Source of the DNA: Mesorhabditis belari
Taxonomy: Eukaryota; Nematoda; Chromadorea; Rhabditida; Rhabditidae
Assembly: GCA_958450365.1 (NCBI GenBank)
Contig: CAUEEP010000892.1
Location: 124,001 to 188,000 of the forward strand
DNA length: 64,000 bases
Direction of reading: 5' to 3'
Part shown: positions 34,601-45,300 of the stretch, piece by piece
Numbering within the stretch: the stretch's first letter is position 1
How the letters are laid out: each line of letters starts with the position of its first letter
Program-made: the position numbers and the translations under genes
Notes under the pieces: generated by a model
What the model was told of the DNA's origin: nothing
The model's database searches: none
What the model saw: only the letters and a program-made list of their open reading frames with translations

Positions 34601-36829
34601 GTGAACTCAAAGTTTCTATTTTCAATCAGCTCTCTTGGAAAACTGAAGGAGACTTTATTTCGATTGCCTCCAAATGCAATGAGTGAAGCCGATAATGTGT
34701 TCGGCCTTTGGGTGGATCCGCGATCAATTCCATTCGTTTTCTCATGTGGAAAGACAAAATTTCAAGTTCGTCGTCTTCCCATTGAACTATTGAAAAAGGT
34801 TCTTCGAAATTCGTGGCTCAAACAGAGTTTTCAGGTTTGCATTTTTTTTATCAAAAAGCTTTCTTCTGCGTCCTTTACTCTGCTTTGTTACCACCAAAGA
34901 TCAACGTTTTAACTAACTGAATTCGAAGCTCGAATCTTATTTACAAAAACCATACAAGTGTCTCACAGTTTAGGCTTATTTTTTTAACAATTCTAAGGCA
35001 TGAGTATTTCAAACTATGAGTATGCCATCCAATGCAGAATTTTACACTGATTCCGAATTTGAAATTAGTTTGTGCAAAACGTTTTGTGAGCTTGCGAGCT
35101 TCGATTGTTTTAATAGAGTCAGGCTCACAGGATCAAACAGTTTAAACGATCGAGCAGCAGACTTGAAAAGTCTGAGCTGGCTCGTTAGCAACATACAAGG
35201 GTGCGTGAAAAGTTTTGATGACATGAAAAGAAGGCCGCTTATATCAAGATTGAAAATAGCTAGAGCAAAACAGATTTCATATTTGGAAAAATTAACCATT
35301 TTTACCTAAGCTAAGCTTTTTGTTTGGCACACTTCGGCTTCTTGCATCAATTTTTTGGGGCTTTATCCCAGTGGCAACTCGGACCACTTTGCTAAATTTT
35401 TCCGGTTTTCAAGCTTAACTTCAACTTTTTGAACCACTCGAAAATGGTTATTTCAAAACCAATTGGGCTGTATGAGGGTTTATTTTAAAGGAAAATGCTT
35501 CGTCTTTCTAATAGGCACAAAAGGATACATTTCAGTTTATCCCAAAAATTTTTAAGCAGTGAGATTCGGCAGCCCACTCCACGGCCAAAAATATTATCAA
35601 AAATCTCTATTTGCTCTTGATGATCTAGCATGTCAAAAGTTTTTTTTGGAGTTTATTAGACACTGAAAACTTTATGTTTACGAGGAATAATATTTTTCGA
35701 ATCTAAAAAGCATTTTGTTCTAGCTTTTTTCAATCTTGATATAGGCGGCCTTCTTGCCGTCAAAACTTTTCATGCACCCTGTATGCAAATACTGTATTGT
35801 TTAGTTGATGAAAACAACAAAAGGGTTGCGCAATTTGGTCATCTCAACCGGCGTCCTTTTACGCGATTTCAAAATCTGCACCTACACTGTGCAGCCGATT
35901 TTGGACGAAAGTGGCCAAGTGGTGACCCGCTACGTGATGGGCACTTTTAGGACACTCGAAGACTGTTCAAGTTGGGAAGATGATCCCTACTCTTATCATG
36001 ATCTCAAAAATTCGAATTGGATCACGCAGAAATACGCTCGTTTTGACTTTTTGCCACTTGACTTCAGGGAGCCCGTGAAAAAAAGCAAACGGTGGGGAAA
36101 CGTGGAAGAAGAGGAAAAATTTGACGTTTGAAACAACTTCCCGAGCTCAAAGTGCTTCCCAGACTCACTCTCAGTACATCGTATCCAAAAACGGGGAGAT
36201 TAATGTCGAAATACAATGTTGAAGTCGGCGGCGAGTTCAATCTCACCATCGATCATCCATTTCAAGAGCTTGACTCGGAGCTTTTCTCAAAATGGATTCT
36301 AAAGAATGTCAAGGATTGCCGAATTTTCTCTTCAAATCTACCCATTCATCTCGTAGATGTGCACCGCTTGTTGAAACAGACAAATATTCGTCAAATTTTT
36401 GAAAAGGTGACTATTGGTGCAAGAGAGGAATTCATCAAGTCACTGAAATTCATTTTGACTAATCGAATTCTCACTCAGAACCCCGACGTTTCTTTCGGAA
36501 TTTCGATTGATGAGAGGGAAATTGATGGAGGCAGCTACGAGTTTGGCAATCGAATCGCATTAATTTGTGAAGCAGAACAGTTACGAAAAGTGACCAGCCA
36601 ATTTGAATGTGAGAAAATCGAGAAAAACTTTGTGCATTTAGGTAAAAGGGGTGCGATGGTCACGAATTTCTGCCATGGCGAGGTTAAAATCAATTGGCAA
36701 CGACTTTTATCTTTTGAGCGAAAATTGGAAAAAGGAAAAAAAGATGTGTTCATTTTGGTAAAAAACCCTGATTACTGGGGGAGCAGAAGTCGAATTCAGT
36801 TTTATGCGAAATGTGAGGTTGACGCTTGA
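34601..36829 (+). CDS. F-box-like nematode protein, several exons, C-terminus unrecognised
   Basis: An exon ending at 34834 (donor GTTTGC) contains V-R-R-L-P-I-E-L-L-K-K-V-L, an F-box-like start, after M-S-E-A-D-N-V-F. An exon ending at 35186 (S-L-S-W-L) joins one from 35802 (L-M-K-T-T-K-G-L-R-N) across an intron now holding a transposon; the first open frame runs to 36131. A second frame, 36128-36829, covers ~230 aa of well-formed protein (V-E-V-G-G-E-F-N-L-T-I-D, C-E-K-I-E-K-N-F) ending C-E-V-D-A. Linking the two needs a weak 44 nt intron or a frameshift. The 5' end is not fixed. Function beyond a possible ubiquitin-ligase adaptor role is unknown. Confidence 0.5.
35195..35781. repeat. Tc1/mariner-type MITE in an intron
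   Basis: The left end TACAAGGGTGCGTGAAAAGT and right end (minus) TACAGGGTGCATGAAAAGTT are inverted over ~85 bp (both continue into AAGGCCGCCTATATCAAGATTGAAA-like sequence), flanked by TA. Without it the host intron would be about 35 bp. Confidence 0.75.
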
Positions 36830-36997
36830 GAAACTTTTATGATAACTTCAACTTTATTCTACTTTTATTTCTTCCCATTATTATTTTTGCATTTAATCTA
36901 AAGTTTCTGTTTATCGCTCACAATTAGGTCGATAGAAGCGATTTTCGAAGAGAGGCGGGGGCAGCAGCTGTTCGGTCAATCCCGTCAATCACTTAAT

Positions 36998-37420
36998 ACA
37001 GGGTGCCCCAAAATTACCTGAACCAACCTCCATTTGCACCACTTTGCTATGATGCGCAGGAATATTTTGAAGCAGGAAGTGCTGCCTTGGGCACAAAACC
37101 ACTTCGGAAACAAAATTTGGTTCTTTCAGCAGGATGGGGCGCCTGGCCACAATGCCCGAATTGTCGACGAGTGGTGTGGACAAAGCTTCCCGGATTTCAT
37201 CAGTTTTAAGCAGTGGCCACCACCAAGGCCCAATTTAAACCGATGGATTACTCAGTCTGGAGTGTTCTTGAAGCCAAGGCCGCTCTAAGCACATTCAAGC
37301 ATTGTTTCCCTGAAAAAATCACTCCAGAAAGCTAGGGCTAAACTCGATTCTGTGTATCTTTTGGCCACCATCGATGGCTTGCTTAAACGTTTCACTGCTT
37401 ACAGCCACCCATAGAGATAT
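36998..37420 (+). mobile_element. Tc1/mariner-type transposase fragment
   Basis: The terminus TACAGGGTGCCCCAAAATTA is at 36998. Next come W-F-F-Q-Q-D-G-A-P-G-H-N-A (second catalytic Asp), F-P-D-F-I-S-F-K-Q-W-P-P, and a decayed third block (R-P-N-L-N-R-W in place of S-P-D-L-N-P-M-D). The first half of the transposase is deleted between the terminus and the second Asp. Similar to the fragment at 13.1-13.6 kb. Confidence 0.7.
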
Positions 37421-37479
37421 TTTCGAAAAGAAATAAATTGAAAAATTAGAGAAAAATTTTTAATTTTAATTTTTAAAAA

Positions 37480-37555
37480 GGTTTTTAAAGGGTTTTTTTT
37501 TTGGGGGGTTTTTGGGGGTGTAAAAAAAATTTTTTTTTTTTTAAATTTTTAAAAA

Positions 37556-37586
<31 letters not shown>

Positions 37587-37940
37587 GGAAAATAAAAAGA
37601 AGGGGGAATTTTAATAAAAAAAAAAGGGGGGGAAGGGGGGAAAAAAAAAAAGGGGGGGGGGAAAATATTAAAAAATTTTGGTTGGGGAAAAAAAAAAAAA
37701 AAAAAAAAAAAGGAGGAATCTTTGAAAAAAAGGGGAGAAAAAAAAAAAAAAAAGGGGGGGGGGGGGGGGGGCGGTTTGTGTTTTCCCCCCCCCCGGGGGG
37801 GGGGGGGAAAAAAAAAAAATGGGGGGGGGGTTTTTTTTTTTTTTTGGGGGGGGGGGTGGGGGGGGGGGGGGGGTGGAGGAAAAAATTTAATTTTTTTTTT
37901 TTGATGGGGAGGGTGTTTTGTTTTTTAAAATAAAAGGAAA
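37480..37940. other. Homopolymer island with G, C, A and T runs
   Basis: Pure runs of 5-20 identical bases of all four kinds follow one another with no unit. Reading frames are poly-Gly/Lys/Phe. It looks like a consensus artefact more than biology. Confidence 0.85.
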
Positions 37941-38840
37941 GGGAAAACAGGAAGGTCATTTGACAAAAATGACTCGTGTATTGTTCTTCTTGTTTCTCTT
38001 TACTTACTGCAGGCTTTTTGAGGGAATATTGCAGACAAAATGAGGCTCACAAGGAAATGGCCCGACGTGCATGCAACCGTTTGGGATGAGTAATATCTCA
38101 CTCGATAGGTCTTATGATGAATATCGATGAGCAAAAAAATTGGCTGCCCAAAGTAACTCTACAACGAGAAATGGAGAAGAAGCAAAAATGAGGTTTTTGA
38201 CCTTCCTTGATGGGCTACTTTTTAACAACTTTTTACTGAAACAATATTTTTGAATAATCTTTTTTGCATGTAATAAAACGGAGAGGCAGTTTCGACGTTA
38301 GTCGCGCCGAGCTTTGCATACTTTGCTGATACAACTTTTGTTATTAATTACAAGTTTTTTAGTTAGGAAAAAGCTAAAAATGGAAGCGTGACGGAGACTG
38401 ATCGGATTGGGCTCATTTGAGGGTCTGAAAAATGGGCTCCAAGACTCTAGTCAAAGATCTTTTGGTCAGGTTTTTTATGTAGGCAAGAAGTCAGTTTTCA
38501 TTTCTCTATATAACACTTAAGGCTTTTGAATTGATTGCGGCGTTGAAATGCAATCTGCTCAAAAGGTGTAGCCGTGATTTTGGCGCACCCTGTAGCTAGA
38601 CTCACATATTCTCGGGTATCGAAGCGCATCTCGAATTGAAAATGGCCTTTGCATACTTTGCACTTCCGGGTGCAAATCAAATGATTCAACTTCAAAATAT
38701 GTTCCGCTTCCAATGGTCAAAACATCATAAAAAAACATCACATTGTCCGACGGTGCTAAAAGACAAACATTTCCCCTTCAAAACGGAATGAAACGTAATG
38801 GAAGTAATGCCAAAATATTTATAGTTCATTCATTGTGTTC
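37941..38840. other. No confident gene; one Tc1-type terminus
   Basis: GATTTTGGCGCACCCTGTA at 38577-38595 is a Tc1/mariner-type terminus. 38600-38740 (-) is open in two frames, one with C-T-R-K-C-K-V-C-K-G-H-F, but lacks partners. 38380-38510 is a dispersed repeat related to 55990-56130. Confidence 0.4.
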
Positions 38841-38843
38841 TTT

Positions 38844-40497
38844 TTATGGTTCGGGTCCCCAATCGGCGTATTTCTCGAACGAGGCTCCTCCATCACAATC
38901 CGCACACATATTCGAGTAGGCTCCATCGTCGCGGATCTCCCAGTTCGTCACGTCATTTCCATCAACGCCCTCGTTGTCTCCCGGACCGTCACAGCCTGCA
39001 AAAATGTGCTTTAAACAAAGAGCCTTTAAAAAATGCGCCTTTAAAGCATATAGCATCATAAAATCGAACTGAATCACACTATTAAATGGCCACGCGGATA
39101 AAGGGGATTCTGAAATTCCGCTTCTTTGCAAAAAATCATCCAATTAATCCCTAAAACTAATTAGATTTTTGGAAATTACATAAAATTTTAAATATAATCG
39201 TCAAATTTTCAGACCAATCGGCTTAGTCGTTTTTTCTAAAATAGCAGACAAACAGACACACACACACAAACATACAATCTCTCTTATAATAAGTAGAGTC
39301 AAAAATCATGAAGTCAAGCTGAACCACACTGTTCATTCCAACTGCTAAAAAATTGCGTTATAATTGAACTTCATTGTTAATTGCTTGAATGGAGCCAGAA
39401 GAATCGGTTCACTATTAATGGATTAGGTTCGATTGAATGCCATATGAGGGAGGTTTAAATATGGGCATTTCTAGCTTCCTGGTTTACTATCGAGATTGGT
39501 TTGCTATCAGGGATTTTCTAACGAACTTAACTTTATATACCGTAATAATTCTAATAGAAGACCATGGTCTTCTAATTTTCAACCCCCCAAAATTGATCGG
39601 TCAAAAAAGTAGGTAAGGGTCCCCTACATAAATCAAAAAATTAAAAATTGTTAAAAACTATTTCAAACGATAGCCCTTGGCCCAAAACATGCCAAAAACA
39701 TGTCTAAAAGTGAAATTATTTTCTTGCCCGGACTCCATAGAAAATCTTTCAAAAAAATCCATGTGGGGGACCACATAAAATTTTTTCCAAAAAGTTATTT
39801 TTTAATTTTTTCAAAAACTACGTCTCCAATTTAACTGCCGGGGCTAAAATATTACTATCTGGACCGAAATCTATCATTCTACTTAAAAAGAAGTTTTAAA
39901 AAGTCCCGATTTCAAGGGGTCAGGGGGGTGGTCTTCTATTAGAGACTGGTCTTCTATTAGAGACTGGTCTTCTATTAGAATTATTACGGTAATTCTAGTT
40001 TTATGCTGTTCCTAGAGAGCACATTTGAGAATAGATATATCTCACTCTCCTCTCTTCACTCACCTTCCCAACCCCAAACATCTTGATGCAAATACCAGTT
40101 GCCCGAATCGCGGGCCTCTTGCCCGTTGTTGTTTGCATAGCACCAAAAACACGTGGTTCCCCAGTTATTCGGAGTGAAACCCCAACCCAGAGCCTGTAAA
40201 TTCTTTGGTAAACCGATTGCCTACTTTTTATTTACCTCTATTTACCTTATTTACCTCTTACACTGTCCAGAAGCCATTCTCATCCGAACCACTGCCCTCA
40301 ATTGTATCATCGGCTGACGCGCATTTCAGATACATCGAGTTCTCCATTTTATTGGTCACAACCACTTTATACTTCTCGGTGAACGTCTCGACGAGCTCTT
40401 GAACGGCGCCGCCCACATCGAGCACCCCACCACCACAATGAACAAATGAGGAGAGAAGAGTGGAGAAGATGAATATGAAAAGGATTCGGTAAATCAT
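38844..40497 (-). CDS. Secreted S1/SPH-like protein, 3 exons, complete
   Basis: Minus exons 40497-40264, 40193-40064 and 38995-38844 join in phase, giving 171 aa. Residues 1-21 are a signal peptide (M-I-Y-R-I-L-F-I-F-I-F-S-T-L-L). The body follows the plant self-incompatibility S1 family pattern (PF05938): Y-K-V-V-V-T-N-K-M-E-N-S-M-Y-L-K-C-A-S (family V-x-N-x-L...L-x-x-H-C-x-S), A-D-D-T-I, L-G-W-G-F (family W-x-F) and G-T-T-C-F-W-C-Y (family T-x-F-x-C). The tail is acidic with extra Cys (C-D-G-P-G-D-N, M-C-A-D-C-D). The introns show this is a eukaryotic nuclear gene, not plant or bacterial contamination. The second intron holds a 450 bp MITE. Role unknown; a secreted extracellular ligand or effector is only a guess. 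Confidence 0.7.
39200..39300. repeat. Retroposon-like 3' tail
   Basis: GCAGACAAACAGACACACAC followed by a CA-rich run and TAATAAGTAG resembles the 3' ends of RTE-type LINEs/SINEs. No upstream element was recognised. Confidence 0.25.
39540..39991. repeat. MITE in S1-like gene intron
   Basis: CCGTAATAATTCTAATAGAA at the left is mirrored by TTCTATTAGAATTATTACGG at the right. Near the right end the ~19 bp unit TGGTCTTCTATTAGAGAC is repeated three times. Confidence 0.8.
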
Positions 40498-40904
40498 AGT
40501 TGTGTTCAATTGATGGGTAAAACACTTTTTGTGAGAGCTTTATATATCAAAGACACAATGGACTACGATGAGGTAAATATTTTGTGTTATAAAGGCACCA
40601 AAATCACAATATCTTTTGTCGTTTCGTTCTTGTTTTCATACTTTTCGCTTTTAAATATTTATTGGAAGCGATCAAAAGACTTGTTTTTGATTTCATAGAC
40701 CGATGCACCTTTAAAAATTGATTCTACATGGACCTTGGAGTTGTTTCCTATCGAATCGGATAGTTTAACTTTTGCAAAACTTCTGTACACTTGTTGTCGC
40801 ATAAAAACTTGTCAAGTTGAGCTTTGATAATGCCAATTAGACTTGCTTATCGATACAAACAGCAAGCTCAAGTTTAGCCGTTCAGATCTTGGGTTCTAGA
40901 ACAG

Positions 40905-41157
40905 CTATCAATCTGCAAATTGTTTCATTGAAAAGCCAAGAATGTCAGCTTTTGATTGCTATCTCACACAGCATATTCTATTAGGTGAGTGCCTTAAAAA
41001 GCTTATAAATCCTTATCAATACTCATCGATAAGCTTATCGATAATAGATACTCTCGATCAGATTTATAAGATGCTTACTCATTAAAATTCGTTAGGTAAA
41101 TGGCAATCAAAAGCTGACATTTTTGACCCCTGAATGAAACAATTTGCAAATTCATAG
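40905..41157. repeat. Palindrome, ~55 bp arms
   Basis: CAAATTGTTTCATTGAAAAG...GTCAGCTTTTGATTGC (40910-40965) is mirrored at 41103-41155. The centre has TATCGATAAGCTTATCGATA. 40511-40904 shows no gene. Confidence 0.65.
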
Positions 41158-42329
41158 ATGCTCCCCTCTCATTTTTTAAAAACTGTGCATCAGATCGAGA
41201 TCAAATTTTGGCGTACAATCAACAAAACTTCAATTGTTATTAGGAAGAAATTTGAGAAAAAGTTATGGTTTAGTTGTTTTCAAAAGCTCGTCCGAAGACG
41301 CCGCCATTTCATATTCCCAATATAAATTCAAGGGAAAGACGATGGTGAAAATCATTTTTTGATTCATTCAATTTAAAAGTTTTTCCAGAGGCTTTACTAG
41401 ACCCAAAATTGTGTTTCTCTTGATTTCAGCTTTCGAAGAAGCTCTAACACGTCTGGATTAATTAAGTTTGAGCCGCTTCCAAAAAAAACCGACAGAACTT
41501 ATTCACCAATTCAATCGAAACAACTTACGAGTTGTAAGAAAAGTTAGTCTCTCAAAATTATCTGTTAGAGAAAAATTCTTTTTTACAAGTTCAGTAGCAA
41601 ATGATGATAAAGTGAACATAAGATTAACGAACACTTTTTTGGAACTCTTCAGATTTTCCTGCGGTAATTTGACCATGCCCGGAGAAATTTTCAAAGAGCT
41701 TTAAGTTTACTTGAACTCTGATCTTTGTTCCTTTCCACTTTTCAGATTTAGTTTGTGAATGTGAAATGTGCAAAAGCGCTTTCATCAAGTAGAAATTATC
41801 ACTGATATATGCATATTTTTCTTTTAGGTTTTCGTAATCTAGAAATGAATATATCGAATCGACAAAGTTGCTTTAATATTCGATAAATAAAATGAGTTGT
41901 TAAATCTTAAACTTTTCAAATAAACAAATATTATTTAGTTAAAAATGTCAAGGAAATTTAAACTTATTTTATAAATTGTGAATTTCAAAAGTCATCTTAT
42001 GATTAGTCTCTAGTTTATTTCTTTCCAAGCTCCAGAATTTTTATTTTTGATCGGGCTCAAATATTGACAAATACTTTGATGATGGTTATCTTTGAAGGGT
42101 CTGATGATGGCCCCAAACTGTGGAAAGTCAATAGAGATTCGCATATATGCTGGATTTCTGCTAATTGCCTTGAATTTTAAGCTCATATTCTATTGGGAAT
42201 CTTATTACTCGTGTTTTTTTTGCTCACGAAGTATGGAACAACTATGTCTTGTAACGGAGATGTTGATGGAGATGGAGAAAGAGAACAGGTAAAATTCCAC
42301 CTTCAACTTGTGCGTTAGCAACTCTGTAG

Positions 42330-45300
42330 AAACAAGCGAACCTTGTTTCCTCTCCGACTCCCGGCAGAGCTACAACATGAAACACTGAAAAAGTTGGGCG
42401 TTGTGGAAACGCTCAAGTTGTTGAAAGTGACAAAATCACTTCGCTGTTGGGCACTTCGAAATGCAAAAGTGGTAAGGCTTTTTTAAGAGCTACATAAACT
42501 TCAAATTAGCTCGATGGATGGATGCAATATGCTCTAGACATGGGAGTTTCTGGGCTTCGAAAAGAATTTGAGCAGCTTTCCGACTGGACTCCTGATGGGA
42601 CTTCAACTCGTGCTTACATGGCAAATGAGAGTAGAAACCGGTTGGTTCAAGGTTTAAAATTTGAGTACTTTTCGGATTGGAGGAGTCATTGGCCAGCCAT
42701 TTTTTGATCAGTTTTCATTCTACCTTTTCTAGGCCTTATATGAACTTTTCAACGTAATAAATTATGCAAAATTAATGAGAAACACGTTCGCAAAGTTTGA
42801 AAGTGTTTTGGGATATGATCTGGATCATTTGATCAAGTAATGTCTCTGTAGGGTTGTTCTACACAGTGACAAGGTTAATGTGAGAAAGTGACACATAAAA
42901 AGTTATTCTAAATTTCCCGAAAGTATTTCCAATCGGTTCAGCATAGGCAATTCTGAAAAAATGGAGTCTGGCCCCCGTTAGCGCCAAAATACCCAAATTT
43001 GCGTTGAGCAATCAAGCAATTTGCGCAATGAACTTTCAAAAAGGCATCTAAGAGGCAGCACTAAAAGTACCGTACTTAAATAGTCAGATTGAACTGAATC
43101 AGATCAATTTTAATGTAAATTGAGAAGGAATTGCAATGCCAATGCTATCAAAATTGTACGGATTGAGTCAAAACTGACTGCTTGATTACGGTATTTTCGT
43201 AAAACAGGTGCCTTTTAGAAAGTGCTCGAGATGTGCACACTTTGCAAGTGATCCTGATGCCCGGATCCCGAGGATAGGGCTTATGTCTTATGATAAGCTA
43301 ACAAGAAGTTACGAAAATATACAATTGTACAATGGATACAATGGTAGAACGAAAAAGTGCAATGGGCTTTTCAAAACGGATCTCACGAAAGCAGGCAATC
43401 ACCGAACTCATAAACTAATATTTGCTTACAGTTACAGCTTACTAATATTTGCTTACAAAAATGTAACTGCTTAAACTTTTATAGAAGCAAACCTTCACAT
43501 TTGCTTTTGATCAGTTTCATCTTCTTTGATTTTGACCCATAGTTTTTTCAGCCCTGGTGGTCAAACTTGTGGAGATGCTCATCGGGTTGTGATCACTCAT
43601 AAAGACGCTCAAAATAAATATATTCATGCAAATTATGTGGGAACGCCGAGCTCCGAGAGACGTTTCATTTGTACACAGGGGCCCCTTGACGAGACGATTG
43701 CCGATTTTTGGTTGGTCGGCTCCTCAATAAATAAACTTACTTAACTTGGTGTGTTTATGAGCTGCTAGTTTCTTATTTCAAAAACGAGCATATAATTAAC
43801 CCTGAGGGCATTCAGGGGTACGGCAATTGAAGCGTGCCTTAGAAAACAAAACCCTATTTCTGAGTAGAACAAGAAAAAAAGTTATAACTTTGCGCAGAAT
43901 GATTATTTTTAATTCCCGCTTTCTCACAAAACTGTCAATGGAATTTAAAAATGATATCGAGGTTCGGATTTATTGGATTGCTGAATTGAAAACTGCGGGA
44001 CTTTTGAACTAAAATTTATTCAACATAAAACCATAAATTCATTCCAAATAATTTCCATTATTATTGACGACTTCTCCCCCTTTTACATGATACCCGATGG
44101 TCGTTGGTAATAAGTTTGAGTAATTTGGAGTCATCCAGTTGGGGTGCCGCTCCACGGCCCTCTGCATCTTTCAAAGATTTGCCCCCAGATTGGCAAACTT
44201 GGCAAACAATACTTGGCACGTTCTTTTGGAAGGTGAGTCCTCCCCAAATATCTATTTAATATTAGCAGCTGCCAAACCTGCACTGTGCTCTTGTAGGAAC
44301 TCATGAAGCATGACATGGCGAATGTGTCCCGGTGGCAGATCGTCGCGTGCAATAGAAGAAATAAAGAAAAATACCAAAACATAAAAAGCTGGAAGCATAA
44401 TTTTTTCGCAATAATTAGAGGAAATGTTGAAGTAAACAAACCCCCTTTCCGCTGGTTCAATGCTGTTGTTTTCTTTATCTGCGAGTCCCGCGAAATAGCC
44501 CGTTGTTTTCAATTCACCAATCCAATAAAACACTTTTTTTCTATCGAATCATAGGTACAGCATCAATTTTCATCAGAAAATGCACTTTTGCGCGGATGTG
44601 CGACAAGGTTTTCAGTGTTTTTTAAATTTTTGACCTTTAACCTAAAACAGTTCATCGGCAACCTGCCAACTCATATTTGGTATCAAAAGAAAGGGCAATA
44701 CACAAGAATTATTTATCTGAAAACAGAGCGACAAAATAATAATTTTGTGGAAAGTCTTTGAATGCAAATGAATTCCAGTGTAGAAGATTTTCCGTGTTAA
44801 AAATTTCATAACTTCCTTCCAAATTAATATTTCTTCAATTTGGTTCCAGTTACATGTTTCTTGAGTAATTCTCTTTCATTTGGTACCAAATATATGTGAA
44901 ATTGTTGGCTGTGAACTTTTGTAGACTTGTTTAAAGATCAAAAAGCCAAGAAAAAAATTGAAAAACCTTGTGGCAAATGTGTTAAGGTTGATGATGCTTC
45001 AAGAGGAATCTGATACAATCGTCATGTTATGTGATTCCACAAAATATGCTCAGGTTTTGGGTGTGAGCGGAACTTCACACTTATCATTTTAGTATTTTCC
45101 AAGAAATGAAAACGAGACAATGAGGATCACTGAAAAGCTTGAAATCACAAATGTTGAGGTTAGTTCAAGATTAGCTCGATGCATTGGCTAATTCTTCAGG
45201 CTCATCATCAAATAATCGACGAAATGTCATGGCTAAAAGTTGCGACTTTTAAAATGATATATAACAACGATGGAAAAAAGAAGCATCGAATGGTATTTTT

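Noticed and set aside
37576..37959. Open frames rich in Pro/Phe/Gly/Lys
   Set aside because: Frames through mixed homopolymer runs, not coding.
37969..38043. ATG with hydrophobic start M-T-R-V-L-F-F-L-F-L-F-T
   Set aside because: Only 24 codons, adjoining an unreliable homopolymer island, with no clear downstream exon.
43208..43474. 88-codon frame starting M-P-F-R-K-C-S-R-C-A-H, looking like a zinc-binding exon
   Set aside because: Its start is the terminal repeat of a MITE, and the PTP exons on either side join in phase without it.
44252..44392. Minus-strand ORF with apparent signal peptide (M-L-P-A-F-Y-V-L-V-F-F-F)
   Set aside because: It lies wholly inside a TIR-bounded mariner and continues into the mariner HTH motif H-I-R-H-V-M-L; not a host secreted gene.
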